A DNA stretch of 64,000 nt from Bartonella schoenbuchensis R1 (GTDB lineage Bacteria > Pseudomonadota > Alphaproteobacteria > Rhizobiales > Rhizobiaceae), in contig NZ_CP019789.1 of assembly GCF_002022685.1 (NCBI RefSeq), positions 124,001 to 188,000 of the forward strand, in the 5' to 3' direction. A program made the translations under genes and the position numbers. Position 1 is the first letter of the stretch. Each line of letters opens with the position of its first letter. Shown one piece after another: positions 9,118 through 18,900 of this stretch. The notes below the pieces were generated by a model. The model was not told where the DNA came from and ran no database searches. It saw only the letters and a program-made list of their open reading frames with translations.

Positions 9118-9313
9118 AATAGTTTTATAAGGTGTATGTTCTATCAGTTGTCGATGTAGAATGGATTTTAAGATCGAGCTTGCGAATTGACCGAAGAAAG
9201 CGGGGAATGGATAGCGGAAGTGACTGCATTCGTATTCAAGCTGCATTTATATTTGTAGTTTGTGTTGTTCATTCCGGAAAATGGGTGAATATATAATATA
9301 AGGATGAACAATC

Positions 9314-12001
9314 ATGTCTCAAATTGATAGCTTTAAGTGTCGTAAAACTTTAAATGTTGGTGGCAAAGAATACGTTTATTATAGCTTGATTGAAGCAGAG
9401 AAAAACGGCCTTAAAGGTGTTTCTCGTTTGCCATTTTCCATGAAGGTTCTTCTCGAAAATCTGCTACGATTTGAAGATGGCCGTACAGTTAAAAAAGAAA
9501 ATATTTTAAACATTGCTCATTGGCTGAATGATAAAGGCAGCGCTGGTGCAGAAATCTCTTATCGCCCCGCACGCGTTCTCATGCAAGATTTTACTGGCGT
9601 CCCTGCAATTGTTGATCTTGCTGCAATGCGCGATGCTATGGTCAAATTAGGAGGAGACGCTGAAAAAATCAACCCTCTCATTCCTGTTGACCTCGTCATT
9701 GACCACTCAATTATCGTTGATAATTTTGGCAATTCAATGGCATTTAAGAAAAATGTTGAGCGTGAATATGAGCGCAATGGCGAGCGTTATCGTTTTCTTA
9801 AATGGGGGCAGAAAGCGTTTAAAAATTTTCGTGTTGTTCCTCCCAGAACAGGGATTTGTCATCAGGTCAATTTAGAATATTTAGCGCAATGTGTATGGAT
9901 GAACGATGGGGATGGTTGTCAGACAGTTTATCCTGACACGTGCGTGGGAACTGATTCGCATACAACCATGGTGAATGGTTTGGGTGTTTTAGGTTGGGGT
10001 GTTGGCGGTATTGAAGCAGAAGCTGCCATGTTGGGGCAGCCAGTTTCAATGTTATTACCTGAAGTTATTGGTTTTCATTTAACTGGAAAACTGAAAGAAG
10101 GTGTAACTGCTACTGACTTAGTTCTAAGGGTAACACAAATTTTACGCCAAAAAGGTGTTGTTGGTAAATTTGTTGAATTTTTTGGTCCTGGTTTAGAGTA
10201 TATGACGCTTGCTGATCGGGCGACAATTGCGAATATGGCGCCTGAATATGGGGCAACCTGTGGTTTTTTCCCAATTGATAAAGAAACAATACGCTATCTT
10301 AATATGACAGGGCGCGATGAAAATCGGATTGCTTTGGTAGAGGCTTATTCTAAAGCACAAGGGATGTGGCGTGATGAAACAGGACCTGATCCTGTTTTTA
10401 GTGATGTAATTGAATTAGATATGGGAAGCATTGTGCCTTCTATGGCTGGCCCTAAACGTCCTGAAGGGCGGGTTCCATTGGAAGATGTGGGCCAAGGTTT
10501 TGAGATGGCATTGGTCCATGATTATAAGAAAACTACTGGGCAAAATGACCGTTATAAGGTTGAGGGTGAGGAGTATGAGCTCGGTCATGGAGATGTGGTG
10601 ATTGCTGCGATTACTTCTTGTACGAATACATCAAATCCAAGTGTTCTTATTGCTGCTGGCCTTTTGGCACGTAATGCTGTGGCAAAAGGTCTCAAAACCA
10701 AGCCATGGGTTAAAACTTCTCTTGCGCCTGGTTCACAGGTAGTTGAAGCTTATCTTCTTAGTTCAGGTCTTCAGAAAGATTTGGATGCTTTAGGGTTTAA
10801 CTTAGTTGGGTTTGGATGCACGACATGTATCGGGAACTCTGGTCCTTTGCTGCCAGCCATTTCCAAAACGATAAACGATAATGGTTTAATTACTTCAGCA
10901 GTCCTTTCAGGTAATCGTAACTTTGAAGGGCGTGTATCACCTGATGTGCAAGCAAATTATTTAGCTTCACCACCGTTAGTTGTAGCGCATGCTCTTATGG
11001 GGACGGTACGCAAAGATCTAACCCAAGAGCCTCTTGGTAGAGGTTCGGATGGTCAGCCAGTTTACTTAAAAGATATTTGGCCTACTTCTAAAGAAATACA
11101 AGAATTTATCGAAGAAAATGTTACTCGTAAGATTTTTGTTGAGAAATATGCAGATGTGTTTAAGGGAGATGAAAATTGGCAAAAAGTTCAAGTGTCTTCT
11201 GGTGTTACCTATTCTTGGGATGATCAGTCAACTTATGTACGTAACCCGCCTTATTTCGACGGTATGCTGAAAGTTCCTGGTGCATTAGAAGATATTAAAA
11301 ATGCACGAATTTTAGGTTTGTTTGGTGATAAAATTACGACTGATCATATTTCTCCTGCTGGTTCTATTAAGGTTGATTCGCCTGCGGGGCAATATTTGAC
11401 TGATCATGGTGTTAAAATGGCTGATTTTAATCAGTATGGAACCCGTCGTGGAAATCATGAAGTTATGATGCGTGGGACCTTTGCTAACATCCGCATTCGT
11501 AATTTTATGTTAGGAGAAAGTGGTCGTGAAGGAGGTTATACAGTTCATTATCCATCCAAAGAAGAAACAACAATTTACGATGCAGCAATGACATATAAGC
11601 AAGAAAGAGTCCCACTCGTTATTTTTGCTGGTATTGAATATGGCAACGGGTCATCTCGTGATTGGGCGGCTAAAGGTACTAATCTTCTTGGTGTAAAAGC
11701 AGTGATTGCTCAATCTTTTGAGCGTATTCATCGGTCTAATCTTGTTGGTATGGGTATTGTTCCTTTTGTATTTGAAGCGGGTGCAAGTTGGCAATCGCTT
11801 GGTTTAAAAGGAGATGAACAAATAACGATTGAAGGAATCGATAATTTGAAACCTCGTCAGAAGACTACAGCTACAATCACTTTTTCTGATGGAATGGTGA
11901 AAACTGTACCATTATTATGTCGTGTTGATACTGAGGATGAGTTAGATTATTTGCATCATGGTGGCATTTTGCACTATGTTTTGCGTAATTTGGCAGGTTA
12001 A
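9314..12001 (+). CDS. acnA: Aconitate hydratase A
   Basis: The 895-residue protein is full length for the AcnA/IRP1-type aconitase, which interconverts citrate and isocitrate in the TCA cycle. The three cysteine ligands of the 4Fe-4S cluster are in place: Cys436 in AITSCTNTSNP, and Cys502 and Cys505 in CTTCIGNSGP. The VGTDSHTTMVNGLGVLGWGVGG region and the C-terminal swivel-domain motif YGNGSSRDWAAKGT are intact. The start ATG follows an AAGGATG-like ribosome-binding site. It is transcribed divergently from ccmA, a common rhizobial arrangement. Cluster dependence makes it a plausible iron-regulated gene, in line with the ICE-like palindrome upstream. Confidence 0.97.
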   Translation: MSQIDSFKCRKTLNVGGKEYVYYSLIEAEKNGLKGVSRLPFSMKVLLENLLRFEDGRTVKKENILNIAHWLNDKGSAGAEISYRPARVLMQDFTGVPAIVDLAAMRDAMVKLGGDAEKINPLIPVDLVIDHSIIVDNFGNSMAFKKNVEREYERNGERYRFLKWGQKAFKNFRVVPPRTGICHQVNLEYLAQCVWMNDGDGCQTVYPDTCVGTDSHTTMVNGLGVLGWGVGGIEAEAAMLGQPVSMLLPEVIGFHLTGKLKEGVTATDLVLRVTQILRQKGVVGKFVEFFGPGLEYMTLADRATIANMAPEYGATCGFFPIDKETIRYLNMTGRDENRIALVEAYSKAQGMWRDETGPDPVFSDVIELDMGSIVPSMAGPKRPEGRVPLEDVGQGFEMALVHDYKKTTGQNDRYKVEGEEYELGHGDVVIAAITSCTNTSNPSVLIAAGLLARNAVAKGLKTKPWVKTSLAPGSQVVEAYLLSSGLQKDLDALGFNLVGFGCTTCIGNSGPLLPAISKTINDNGLITSAVLSGNRNFEGRVSPDVQANYLASPPLVVAHALMGTVRKDLTQEPLGRGSDGQPVYLKDIWPTSKEIQEFIEENVTRKIFVEKYADVFKGDENWQKVQVSSGVTYSWDDQSTYVRNPPYFDGMLKVPGALEDIKNARILGLFGDKITTDHISPAGSIKVDSPAGQYLTDHGVKMADFNQYGTRRGNHEVMMRGTFANIRIRNFMLGESGREGGYTVHYPSKEETTIYDAAMTYKQERVPLVIFAGIEYGNGSSRDWAAKGTNLLGVKAVIAQSFERIHRSNLVGMGIVPFVFEAGASWQSLGLKGDEQITIEGIDNLKPRQKTTATITFSDGMVKTVPLLCRVDTEDELDYLHHGGILHYVLRNLAG

Positions 12002-12216
12002 ATAAAATTTATCTGTTTAACAGTGTGTTTAAGTAGGGGCTCAAAGAGGTGTTTTGCTGATTTTTAGGTTCATCTTTGAGAATCTAATTGACGTTTGTTT
12101 TCAGATTACGTTATAAGAGCAGCAATAATGAACAGCTTTAGAGCTTAGACTTGTTTATTTCAGTAAAATATTTTGTCGAGTTAATTTTTACTGATTAGTT
12201 GAAAGAGAAAGATACG

Positions 12217-12483
12217 ATGGCGAATACACTTTCAGCCAAAAAAGCGGTGCGCAAGATCGCAGCACGCACGCAGGTCAATAAGGCCCGCCGTTCACGCGTT
12301 CGCACTTTTATTCGTAAATTTAATGATGCTTTAGCTAGCGGTGATAAAGCTTCTGCAGAAGTAGCATTTAAAAATTTTGAACCTGAAATTATGCGTGCGG
12401 TTTCTAAAGGGGTTTTTCATAAGAATACTGCTGCACGAAAAGTGTCGTGTTTAGCAAAACGCTTAAAAGCTTTTAGCGCCTAA
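12217..12483 (+). CDS. rpsT: Small ribosomal subunit protein bS20
   Basis: The 88-residue basic protein has the bS20 signature [18 protein letters not shown] at its start and the helical, Lys/Arg-rich body ending in [11 protein letters not shown]. It binds 16S rRNA early in 30S assembly. I start at the ATG at 12217 because MANT is the conserved N-terminus; the frame is open to 12199 but the six extra residues are not conserved. A GAAAGAGAAAG purine stretch precedes the start. An intrinsic terminator follows directly, so it is probably monocistronic. Its position just before dnaA is typical of rhizobia. Confidence 0.96.
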   Translation: MANTLSAKKAVRKIAARTQVNKARRSRVRTFIRKFNDALASGDKASAEVAFKNFEPEIMRAVSKGVFHKNTAARKVSCLAKRLKAFSA

Positions 12484-12505
12484 ATTTTTTACAATTTGTC
12501 AAATT

Positions 12506-12537
12506 AAGTCAGTACCGAACAGGTGCTGACTTTTTTA
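12506..12537 (+). terminator. Intrinsic terminator after rpsT
   Basis: An 11-base stem (AAGTCAGTACC with GGTGCTGACTT, one G-U pair) closes a five-base loop and runs into six T. It begins 23 bases past the rpsT stop. Confidence 0.85.
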
Positions 12538-12626
12538 TTTATTTTTAAACATGATGCTTTTTTTATAAAAGCTATACGAACGGTTATTACTGTTAAAAAA
12601 TAGAATAAATTTATAATGTTAAGATA

Positions 12627-12649
12627 GTTATCCACAAGCCTTGTGGATT
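12627..12649. promoter_or_regulatory. DnaA box within a 9-base palindrome upstream of dnaA
   Basis: TTATCCACA at 12628-12636 is a perfect match to the consensus DnaA box (TTATNCACA). It overlaps an inverted repeat, ATCCACAAG and CTTGTGGAT separated by one base. On the other strand the second arm reads CAATCCACA, a 7-of-9 match. Two facing boxes upstream of dnaA suggest autoregulation. Confidence 0.6.
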
Positions 12650-13174
12650 GTAATAGAGTCTTTTCTTGTCAAGCTTTTTTTATTTTTTTTTAATGAATGA
12701 ATTTTTTCATTAGTAGTAAATTTTTCGTAAAGAAAAAGTGAGTTGAATCAATGAACTTTCTTATTTGTTTTTTACGATTACAAAATTATTACGGATTTTA
12801 ATGATCATTTGATTTTATTTTCGCCTCTTGCATTTTACCTCTTCTGTTTTGTATGGTCTTTAATAGAAATTGAAAATGCACAAGGTTTACATCAGCTAGA
12901 TGCTATAGTGTGTTAGGTGAAGAGTGCTTTAGCTTAAGCGAGTTTTCGGGTGAGTTTTTTTGGTTTCTTTATTGATATGTTTTGTCATCTTGAAGGGCAT
13001 ATCGTACAATCAGAAAAAGATAAATCTTATTGGTCATCTTTATTAGTCAGGTTGTAATGAGGCTATCTTAGGGGAGGGTGAATTATCTCATTTGGGGAAA
13101 GGAGCACTTGCCTTGGCTAAGTAAATATTTAGCTGTCTGGCAGGACAAGATTGTAGTTTTTATCGGAATAAAAA

Positions 13175-14748
13175 ATGGTGGATAAATTGAGTTCTAGAGC
13201 TAATTCCTTGAAAAGGGTTTCGGTGGATGTCCTGTCGACAGAAAGAGCAATAAATCAAATGACGAATATAAATGAAATGGGTGGTACAAGTACTCTTGGA
13301 GAGCATCCAGTTATTTTAGAAGAAGAAGGTGCAGCTGCTTTTACACGTGTGATGGCGCAATTAAAAGTGCGGGTTGGTGTTGAGGCTTATACCAGTTGGT
13401 TTGGTCGTTTGAAGCTTTCCGAATATAATCGCAATCTTGTAAAACTTTCTGTTCCTACAGCATTTTTGCGTTCATGGATTAATAATCATTACGGTTCTCT
13501 TTTAACCAGTTTATGGCAACAAGAAAATTCAGCGATTCTTCGGGTTGAAGTTATTGTTCGTGATTTAAAACGTGTTTCAAAAAATGGAGTATGCAAAACA
13601 AATGGAAGCTCTGTTGTTGCAGTTCCTGAGGAGCAGAATACTTCATCTTTAGCTGAGAGTTATGTGGAGCATTCAGCCAAGAATTCTCAGGCAGGAATCT
13701 TTGGTTCGCCACTTGATTCGCGTTATACTTTTGAGAATTTTGTTGAGGGTGCTTCAAATCGTGTTGCTTTAGCTGCTGCGCGTTCAATTGCAGAGGGGCA
13801 TAAAAGCGCGTTACGATTTAATCCTCTTTTTATTCATGCATCGGTTGGTTTGGGGAAAACGCATTTGCTTCAAGCTATCGCAGCCGCTGCTTTGAAGCGT
13901 TTGACGCCAGCACGGGTTATTTATTTGACTGCTGAATATTTTATGTGGCGTTTTGCGACAGCTATTCGTGATAATAATGCTCTTTCTTTTAAAGAACAGC
14001 TTCGCGATATTGATCTTTTAATTATTGATGATATGCAATTTTTACAGGGTAAATCGATTCAGCACGAGTTTTGCCATTTACTCAACATGTTACTTGATAG
14101 TGCAAAACAGGTTATCGTGGCTGCAGATCGTCCACCAGCGGAATTGGAATCGCTTGATCTTCGGGTTCGGTCTCGTCTTCAAGGGGGGTTGCTCTTGAAA
14201 TTGAAGCGCCAGATTATGAAATGCGCTTAAAAATGCTGCAGCAACGATTGAAGGTGGCGCGCCAAGATGATAGTGCAATTGAAATTTCTAATGATATTTT
14301 AGAGTATATTGCTAAAACAATTTTAGGGTCAGGGCGCGATATTGAAGGAGCGTTTAATCAGCTTTTATTCCGTCAGTCTTTTGAATCTGATTTATCTTTA
14401 GAGCGTGTTGATGAGTTATTAGGTCATTTGACACGTTCAGGTGAGCCAAAGCGTATTCGAATTGAAGAAATTCAGCGTACGGTTGCACGCCATTATAACG
14501 TTTCTAAGCAGGATTTATTATCCAATCGCCGGACACGTACGGTTGTTAAGCCACGGCAAGTTGCAATGTATTTGGCAAAAGTATTGACGCCTCGTTCGTT
14601 GCCTGAAATTGGGCGTCGTTTTGGAGGGCGCGATCATACAACAGTTTTACATGCTGTACGCAAAATTGAAGATTTGATTTATGATGATCAGACTTTAGCT
14701 AAAGAACTTGAGTTACTTAAGCGACTAATTGGAGAACAGGCTGTATAA
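13175..14748 (+). CDS. dnaA: Chromosomal replication initiator DnaA, frameshifted in this sequence
   Basis: Two overlapping frames together encode a full DnaA of about 524 residues. The first holds the N-terminal DnaB/DiaA-interaction domain, a variable linker, Walker A ([11 protein letters not shown], about residues 225-235), Walker B (LLIIDDMQF) and the sensor-I region up to RVRSRLQGG. The second continues with [13 protein letters not shown] and carries the DNA-binding domain with the DnaA signature [16 protein letters not shown]. The break is at a run of six G (14183-14188); one more G joins them exactly. DnaA is essential for starting replication, so a sequencing error is more likely than a true lesion. 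dnaN and recF follow. Confidence 0.93.
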
Positions 14749-14941
14749 CATTGATAATTTTTTATTCTATTTGTTAATATGTTGGAAAGATCCAGTGAGA
14801 ATAGTCGTTTTTGCTTGTATGATGCCCTATTGCCATTTTAGTAGAGGTTGAATAAACTTAAACTATGATTCTTTAAATGAATCGAGTGCTTTGGCTGAGC
14901 GAATTCCTATAGTTATGAATAAATTATCAACGGGGATTTTT

Positions 14942-16063
14942 ATGCACATTACAATTGACCGCAATCAATTTTTAAAGTCTCTTAATCGTGTTCATCGTGT
15001 GGTTGAGCGTCGTAATACGATTCCTATTTTGTCAAATGTATTGATTAACGCAAGTGGTGATGGTGTACAATTAAAAGCAACAGATCTTGATCTTGAAGTT
15101 ATAGAGTCTTCTTTAGCTAAAGTTGAGCAGGAAGGAGCAATAACTGTTCCAGCGCATTTGCTTTATGACATTGTTCGTAAGCTTTCCAGTGGAAGTGAGA
15201 TTGTGCTAAAGGTTGATAACAATCAAGCAAATACAATGTCTGTTGTTTCTGGTTGTGCTAATTTTCAACTTCAATGTCTTCCTAAGGTAGATTTTCCAGA
15301 ATCGCTTCCAGGTCAGTTTAGTTGTTGTTTTTCTTTATCGGCATCAGATTTAAAGCGTTTATTTGATTGTACGCAATTTGCTATTTCGACTGAAGAAACG
15401 CGTTATTATCTTAATGGTATTTATTTTCATGTCGTTGATGATGGTGTTTTGAAGTTGCGTTTGGTTGCAACTGATGGTCATCGTTTAGCACAGGTTGATA
15501 TGGAGGCGCCTTCAGAAATTAAGGATATGCCGGGTGTTATTATTCCTCGTAAAGCTGTGGGAGAGTTACAAAAACTGCTTTCCGAAGAAACTGAGGGTGA
15601 TGTTTCTATAGAACTCTCAGAAACAAAGATTCGTTTCTCTGTTGGGTCTGTGGTTTTGACATCAAAATTAATTGATGGAACATTTCCAGAATATCAACGC
15701 GTCATTCCTCTGAACAATGATAAAAAGCTAGCTGTCAACCGGCAGGATTTTTCTGCTGCAGTTGATCGTGTTTCAACAATTTCAAGTGATCGTGGTCGTG
15801 CGGTAAAATTAACAATCGAAAATGGGCAGCTAAAGCTTGTAGTTAATAACCCTGATTCTGGAAGTGCAGAAGATCAATTGGTTGCAGATTACACATCTGA
15901 TCCGCTTGAGATAGGCTTTAATTCACGTTACCTTTTAGATATTGCTGCGCAGCTTACAAGTGATGAAATGGTTTTTATGTTGGCTGATGCTGGGGCACCG
16001 GCACTGATTCGTGAAAGTGATGATGCAGCTGCACTTTATGTGCTGATGCCTATTCGTGTTTAG
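14942..16063 (+). CDS. dnaN: DNA polymerase III beta subunit (sliding clamp)
   Basis: The 373-residue protein spans the three clamp domains. It starts MHITIDRNQFLKSLNRVHRVVERRNTIPILSNVLI, the conserved beginning, and ends with the family motif ALYVLMPIRV. The clamp encircles DNA and tethers polymerase III and other DNA enzymes. The frame is open upstream to a TTG at 14891, but I use the ATG at 14942: it matches the family N-terminus and has a GGGGA ribosome-binding site. It lies 193 bases after dnaA and 12 bases before recF. Confidence 0.97.
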   Translation: MHITIDRNQFLKSLNRVHRVVERRNTIPILSNVLINASGDGVQLKATDLDLEVIESSLAKVEQEGAITVPAHLLYDIVRKLSSGSEIVLKVDNNQANTMSVVSGCANFQLQCLPKVDFPESLPGQFSCCFSLSASDLKRLFDCTQFAISTEETRYYLNGIYFHVVDDGVLKLRLVATDGHRLAQVDMEAPSEIKDMPGVIIPRKAVGELQKLLSEETEGDVSIELSETKIRFSVGSVVLTSKLIDGTFPEYQRVIPLNNDKKLAVNRQDFSAAVDRVSTISSDRGRAVKLTIENGQLKLVVNNPDSGSAEDQLVADYTSDPLEIGFNSRYLLDIAAQLTSDEMVFMLADAGAPALIRESDDAAALYVLMPIRV

Positions 16064-16075
16064 GGATAGTGTGTC

Positions 16076-17248
16076 TTGCAGTGCAGTGCTAGCCGTATAC
16101 ATAAGGTAACAGTGAGGCAGCTGAAATTAACGCATTATCGCAATTATTGCTCTTTCAATATTCATTTATCAGGTCAGCATGTAGTTTTTACCGGTCATAA
16201 TGGTGCTGGTAAAACTAATCTTTTAGAGGCGTTATCTTTTCTTTCTCCTGGTCGTGGGTTACGGCGTGCGGCTTATTCTGATATCAGTTTTTCTAAGGGT
16301 GTAGGGGCTGCATTTGTTGTGTTTGCTCGTCTCCAATGTGCTCTTTATGGTGAAGTGAATATTGGTACGACTTTAGAGACTAGTGATAGTGGTCGAAAAG
16401 TACATATCAATGGTGTGCATGAGTCGTGTGATTGTTTGACAGATTATTGTCATGTGAGTGTGTTGACTCCTTCTATGGATGGACTTTTTATGGGGCCTTC
16501 ACTTGATCGACGTCGTTTTTTAGATCGTATGGTTTTGGCTATTGATTCTTTACATGGCCGGCGTATCGCAGATTATGATAAGGCTATGCGCGCGCGTAAT
16601 CGTTTGTTTTTAGATGGAAATGAAAATTGTGCTTGGTTTGATGCTTTAGAGGCGCAGATGGCTGAACTTGCAACAGCTATTGCAGCTGCACGGGTTGATG
16701 TTATTCAGCTTTTGAATGATATGTCTGAGCAAACGTCATCTTATACACCTTTTCCACGGGCTTTTCTGCAAATTGATGGTTTTTTGGAAAAAGCTCTTGG
16801 AACGACATCAGCAATTGAGGTTGAAGAGCAGTTTTTAGACCGATTGCGTCGCAATCGCCCGATAGATTGTGCTGCTAGGCGAACATTAGAAGGGCCGCAT
16901 CGCACAGATTTACAGGTTTTTTATGCGGATAAAAATATAGCTGCAACATCTTGTTCAACAGGTGAACAGAAAGCTTTGTTGACAGGTTTAGTTTTATGTC
17001 ATGCGCGTTTAACAGGTATGATGTCAAATATGACACCTATTCTTCTTCTTGATGAAATGGCTGCTCATCTTGATTCTCGTCGGCGTGCTGCTTTATTTGA
17101 TATTCTTGATGATTTAGGTAGTCAAACATTTATGACAGGAACAGATCGTATTTTGTTTGATTCCTTAAAAGGACGAGCAGAGTTCTTTGAGATTGAAGAT
17201 GGAGCTTTATTGCAGCAAGAAACCTATTCAAAGTTTGTGATGGGGTAA
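16076..17248 (+). CDS. recF: RecF recombination mediator ATPase
   Basis: The 390-residue SMC-like ATPase has Walker A GHNGAGKTN (about residues 40-48), the STGEQKALL signature near residue 300 and Walker B ILLLDEMAAHLD near 322. The conserved N-terminal VTVRQLKLTHYRNY is present. RecF acts with RecO and RecR to load RecA at gaps; recR is also in this window (56.5 kb). The start given is a TTG 12 bases after dnaN; no ATG lies before the conserved region, so TTG or a nearby alternative start is likely. It is part of the dnaA-dnaN-recF block. Confidence 0.93.
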   Translation: MQCSASRIHKVTVRQLKLTHYRNYCSFNIHLSGQHVVFTGHNGAGKTNLLEALSFLSPGRGLRRAAYSDISFSKGVGAAFVVFARLQCALYGEVNIGTTLETSDSGRKVHINGVHESCDCLTDYCHVSVLTPSMDGLFMGPSLDRRRFLDRMVLAIDSLHGRRIADYDKAMRARNRLFLDGNENCAWFDALEAQMAELATAIAAARVDVIQLLNDMSEQTSSYTPFPRAFLQIDGFLEKALGTTSAIEVEEQFLDRLRRNRPIDCAARRTLEGPHRTDLQVFYADKNIAATSCSTGEQKALLTGLVLCHARLTGMMSNMTPILLLDEMAAHLDSRRRAALFDILDDLGSQTFMTGTDRILFDSLKGRAEFFEIEDGALLQQETYSKFVMG

Positions 17249-17271
17249 TAATTGAGAAAAAGAGGCTTATT

Positions 17272-17726
17272 GTGTCTGCGATTATAACGGTTTTAAATGG
17301 TCCTAATTTGAATTTCCTTGGAAGACGTGAGCCAGAAATTTATGGCAGTGAAACCTTAGAAGATATTGAAAAGTCTTGCAAGAATTATGCAGTAAACCTT
17401 GGAATAACGGTGCAATTTCATCAGAGTAATTGTGAAGGACAATTGATTGAGTGGATACAAGCAGCAACTGGAACGAGTGCTGGATTGATTATTAATCCAG
17501 CTGCTTATAGTCATACATCTCTTGCAATTCTTGATGCATTAAAAATGTTTTCAGGGCTAATAGTAGAGGTCCATTTGTCAAATATTTATCAGCGTGAATC
17601 CTTTCGTCACCATTCTTATATTTCTACGGGGTAGATGCAGTTATTGCCGGGTGTGGAGGTGAAGGATATTTATTTGCACTTAATTATATTGCCAAGTGGC
17701 TAAAATGTGGTATGAAAAAGGCATAA
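17272..17726 (+). CDS. aroQ: Type II 3-dehydroquinate dehydratase, frameshifted near the 3' end
   Basis: This enzyme removes water from 3-dehydroquinate in the shikimate pathway. Motifs of the type II family are present: LNGPNLNFLGRREPEIYG (with the catalytic Tyr), HQSNCEGQLIEWI, INPAAYSHTS and EVHLSNIYQRESFRHHSYIS (with the catalytic His). The frame stops at a TAG at 17632-17634 after YISTG. Adding one G to the four-G run at 17628-17631 continues it as VDAVIAGCGGEGYLFALNYIAKW, the normal family end, to a stop at 17724-17726 and 151 residues. As it stands, the product loses the last helix. It follows recF by 23 bases. Confidence 0.88.
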
Positions 17727-17855
17727 ATTGGACAAAATTGATAAGGTGTGTTTGACATTTTCTTAATAATTTGTTTCAAATGAGTAAGATAACTTATAAA
17801 AATACTATTACTGTTTTTATGATAATTTATTAATACATATAACAGGCAGGTCAGA

Positions 17856-18827
17856 ATGAGAAACTGTTTTGAACAAATTAAGATGCTTGCTATTTTAGGG
17901 GGAGCGTTACTTTTATCTGGTTGTGAAATGGATATTCTTCAACCTGGGGGATATATTGCACGTCAACAGCTTACTTTAATTGTTATATGTGTTCTTGTTA
18001 TGCTTTGTGTCGTGATTCCAGTGATGATTGCGGTAGTCCTTTTGGCTATTAAATATCGCGCATCGAACACAGCGGCAGATTATTTACCTGATTGGGGGCA
18101 CTCAAATAAAATTGAAGCTTTTATGTGGGGTATTCCCATTGTTATTGTTGCGATTTTAGGTTTGTTGACGGCCTATTACACTTATAGGCTTGAACCTTCA
18201 AATCCACTTCCAGTAGATGTTGCTGGTGAAGAAAAGCCGTTGCAGGTTGATGTTGTGGCTCTAGATTGGAAATGGTTGTTTATTTATCCTGAATATGGCG
18301 TTGCATCGATCAATGAAATTTATGCGCCAGAAGGTCGTCAAGTATTGTTGCAATTAACATCAGAAAACTCTGTTAATGCATTTTGGGTGCCAAAACTGGG
18401 TACGGTTCTTTATGCTATGCCACAGATGAATTCTAAATTACATTTAGTAGCTGATGAGCAAGGAATATTCAACGGGAGCTCGGCAAACTATAGTGGTGAT
18501 GGTTTTTCAGGTATGCGTTTTCAATGGCATTCTGTGTCTTTAGAAGATTTCGATGATTGGATTGCTAAAGCTCGGGCGAGTGGACAAAAACTTGATCGTT
18601 CATCTTATCGTCAACTTTCAAGTGTACCTCGTATGGGTGATGTTGTCGCGAAAGAAAAAGATGCTGAAGTGCGTTATTTTGCACCTGTTGAAGAACGGCT
18701 TTATTATCGAATTGTTAACCGGTGTGTTGATGAAAATACGATATGTAATGAAGACTTAATGAAGCGTGCTGCCGCTCAAACACTTTGGGGTACACTTTGT
18801 TCTGTTTTTGATCCGGGTGTTCTTTAA
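17856..18827 (+). CDS. cyoA: Cytochrome bo-type quinol oxidase subunit II
   Basis: The 323-residue protein starts with a lipoprotein signal (ALLLSGC, lipid-modified Cys at residue 23). Two membrane helices and a periplasmic cupredoxin domain follow (VDVVALDWKWLFIYPEYGVASIN...). The CuA-binding cysteines of cytochrome c oxidases are absent in this domain, which identifies a quinol oxidase (CyoA) rather than CoxB. The C-terminal COX_ARM region is present. It is the first gene of cyoABCD; the enzyme is a proton-pumping terminal oxidase in the inner membrane. Confidence 0.95.
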   Translation: MRNCFEQIKMLAILGGALLLSGCEMDILQPGGYIARQQLTLIVICVLVMLCVVIPVMIAVVLLAIKYRASNTAADYLPDWGHSNKIEAFMWGIPIVIVAILGLLTAYYTYRLEPSNPLPVDVAGEEKPLQVDVVALDWKWLFIYPEYGVASINEIYAPEGRQVLLQLTSENSVNAFWVPKLGTVLYAMPQMNSKLHLVADEQGIFNGSSANYSGDGFSGMRFQWHSVSLEDFDDWIAKARASGQKLDRSSYRQLSSVPRMGDVVAKEKDAEVRYFAPVEERLYYRIVNRCVDENTICNEDLMKRAAAQTLWGTLCSVFDPGVL

Positions 18828-18843
18828 GAAGGCATCAATCGAG

Positions 18844-18868
18844 AAAAACTTTTTTAAAAAGGTTTTTT
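18844..18868 (+). terminator. Weak hairpin with T run between cyoA and cyoB
   Basis: AAAAACTTT pairs with AAAGGTTTTT around a short loop and ends in a T run. It could reduce readthrough or process the message between cyoA and cyoB. It is AT-rich and may be fortuitous. Confidence 0.35.
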
Positions 18869-18900
18869 AAAACTAAAATTCATTGGATATGGGGTGAGAA

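Larger units (their letters stand above)
12484..13174. promoter_or_regulatory. Regulatory spacer between rpsT and dnaA
   Basis: These 691 bases hold the rpsT terminator and, further on, a perfect DnaA box and AT-rich tracts, and must include the dnaA promoter. No open frame looks like a gene. It might be mistaken for oriC; in the alphaproteobacteria studied the origin lies near hemE instead, and only one perfect DnaA box is visible here, so I read it as the dnaA control region. Confidence 0.6.

Noticed and set aside
12484..13174. Chromosome origin (oriC) upstream of dnaA
   Set aside because: Only one perfect DnaA box is visible, and the origins studied in this lineage lie near hemE; treated as the dnaA control region.
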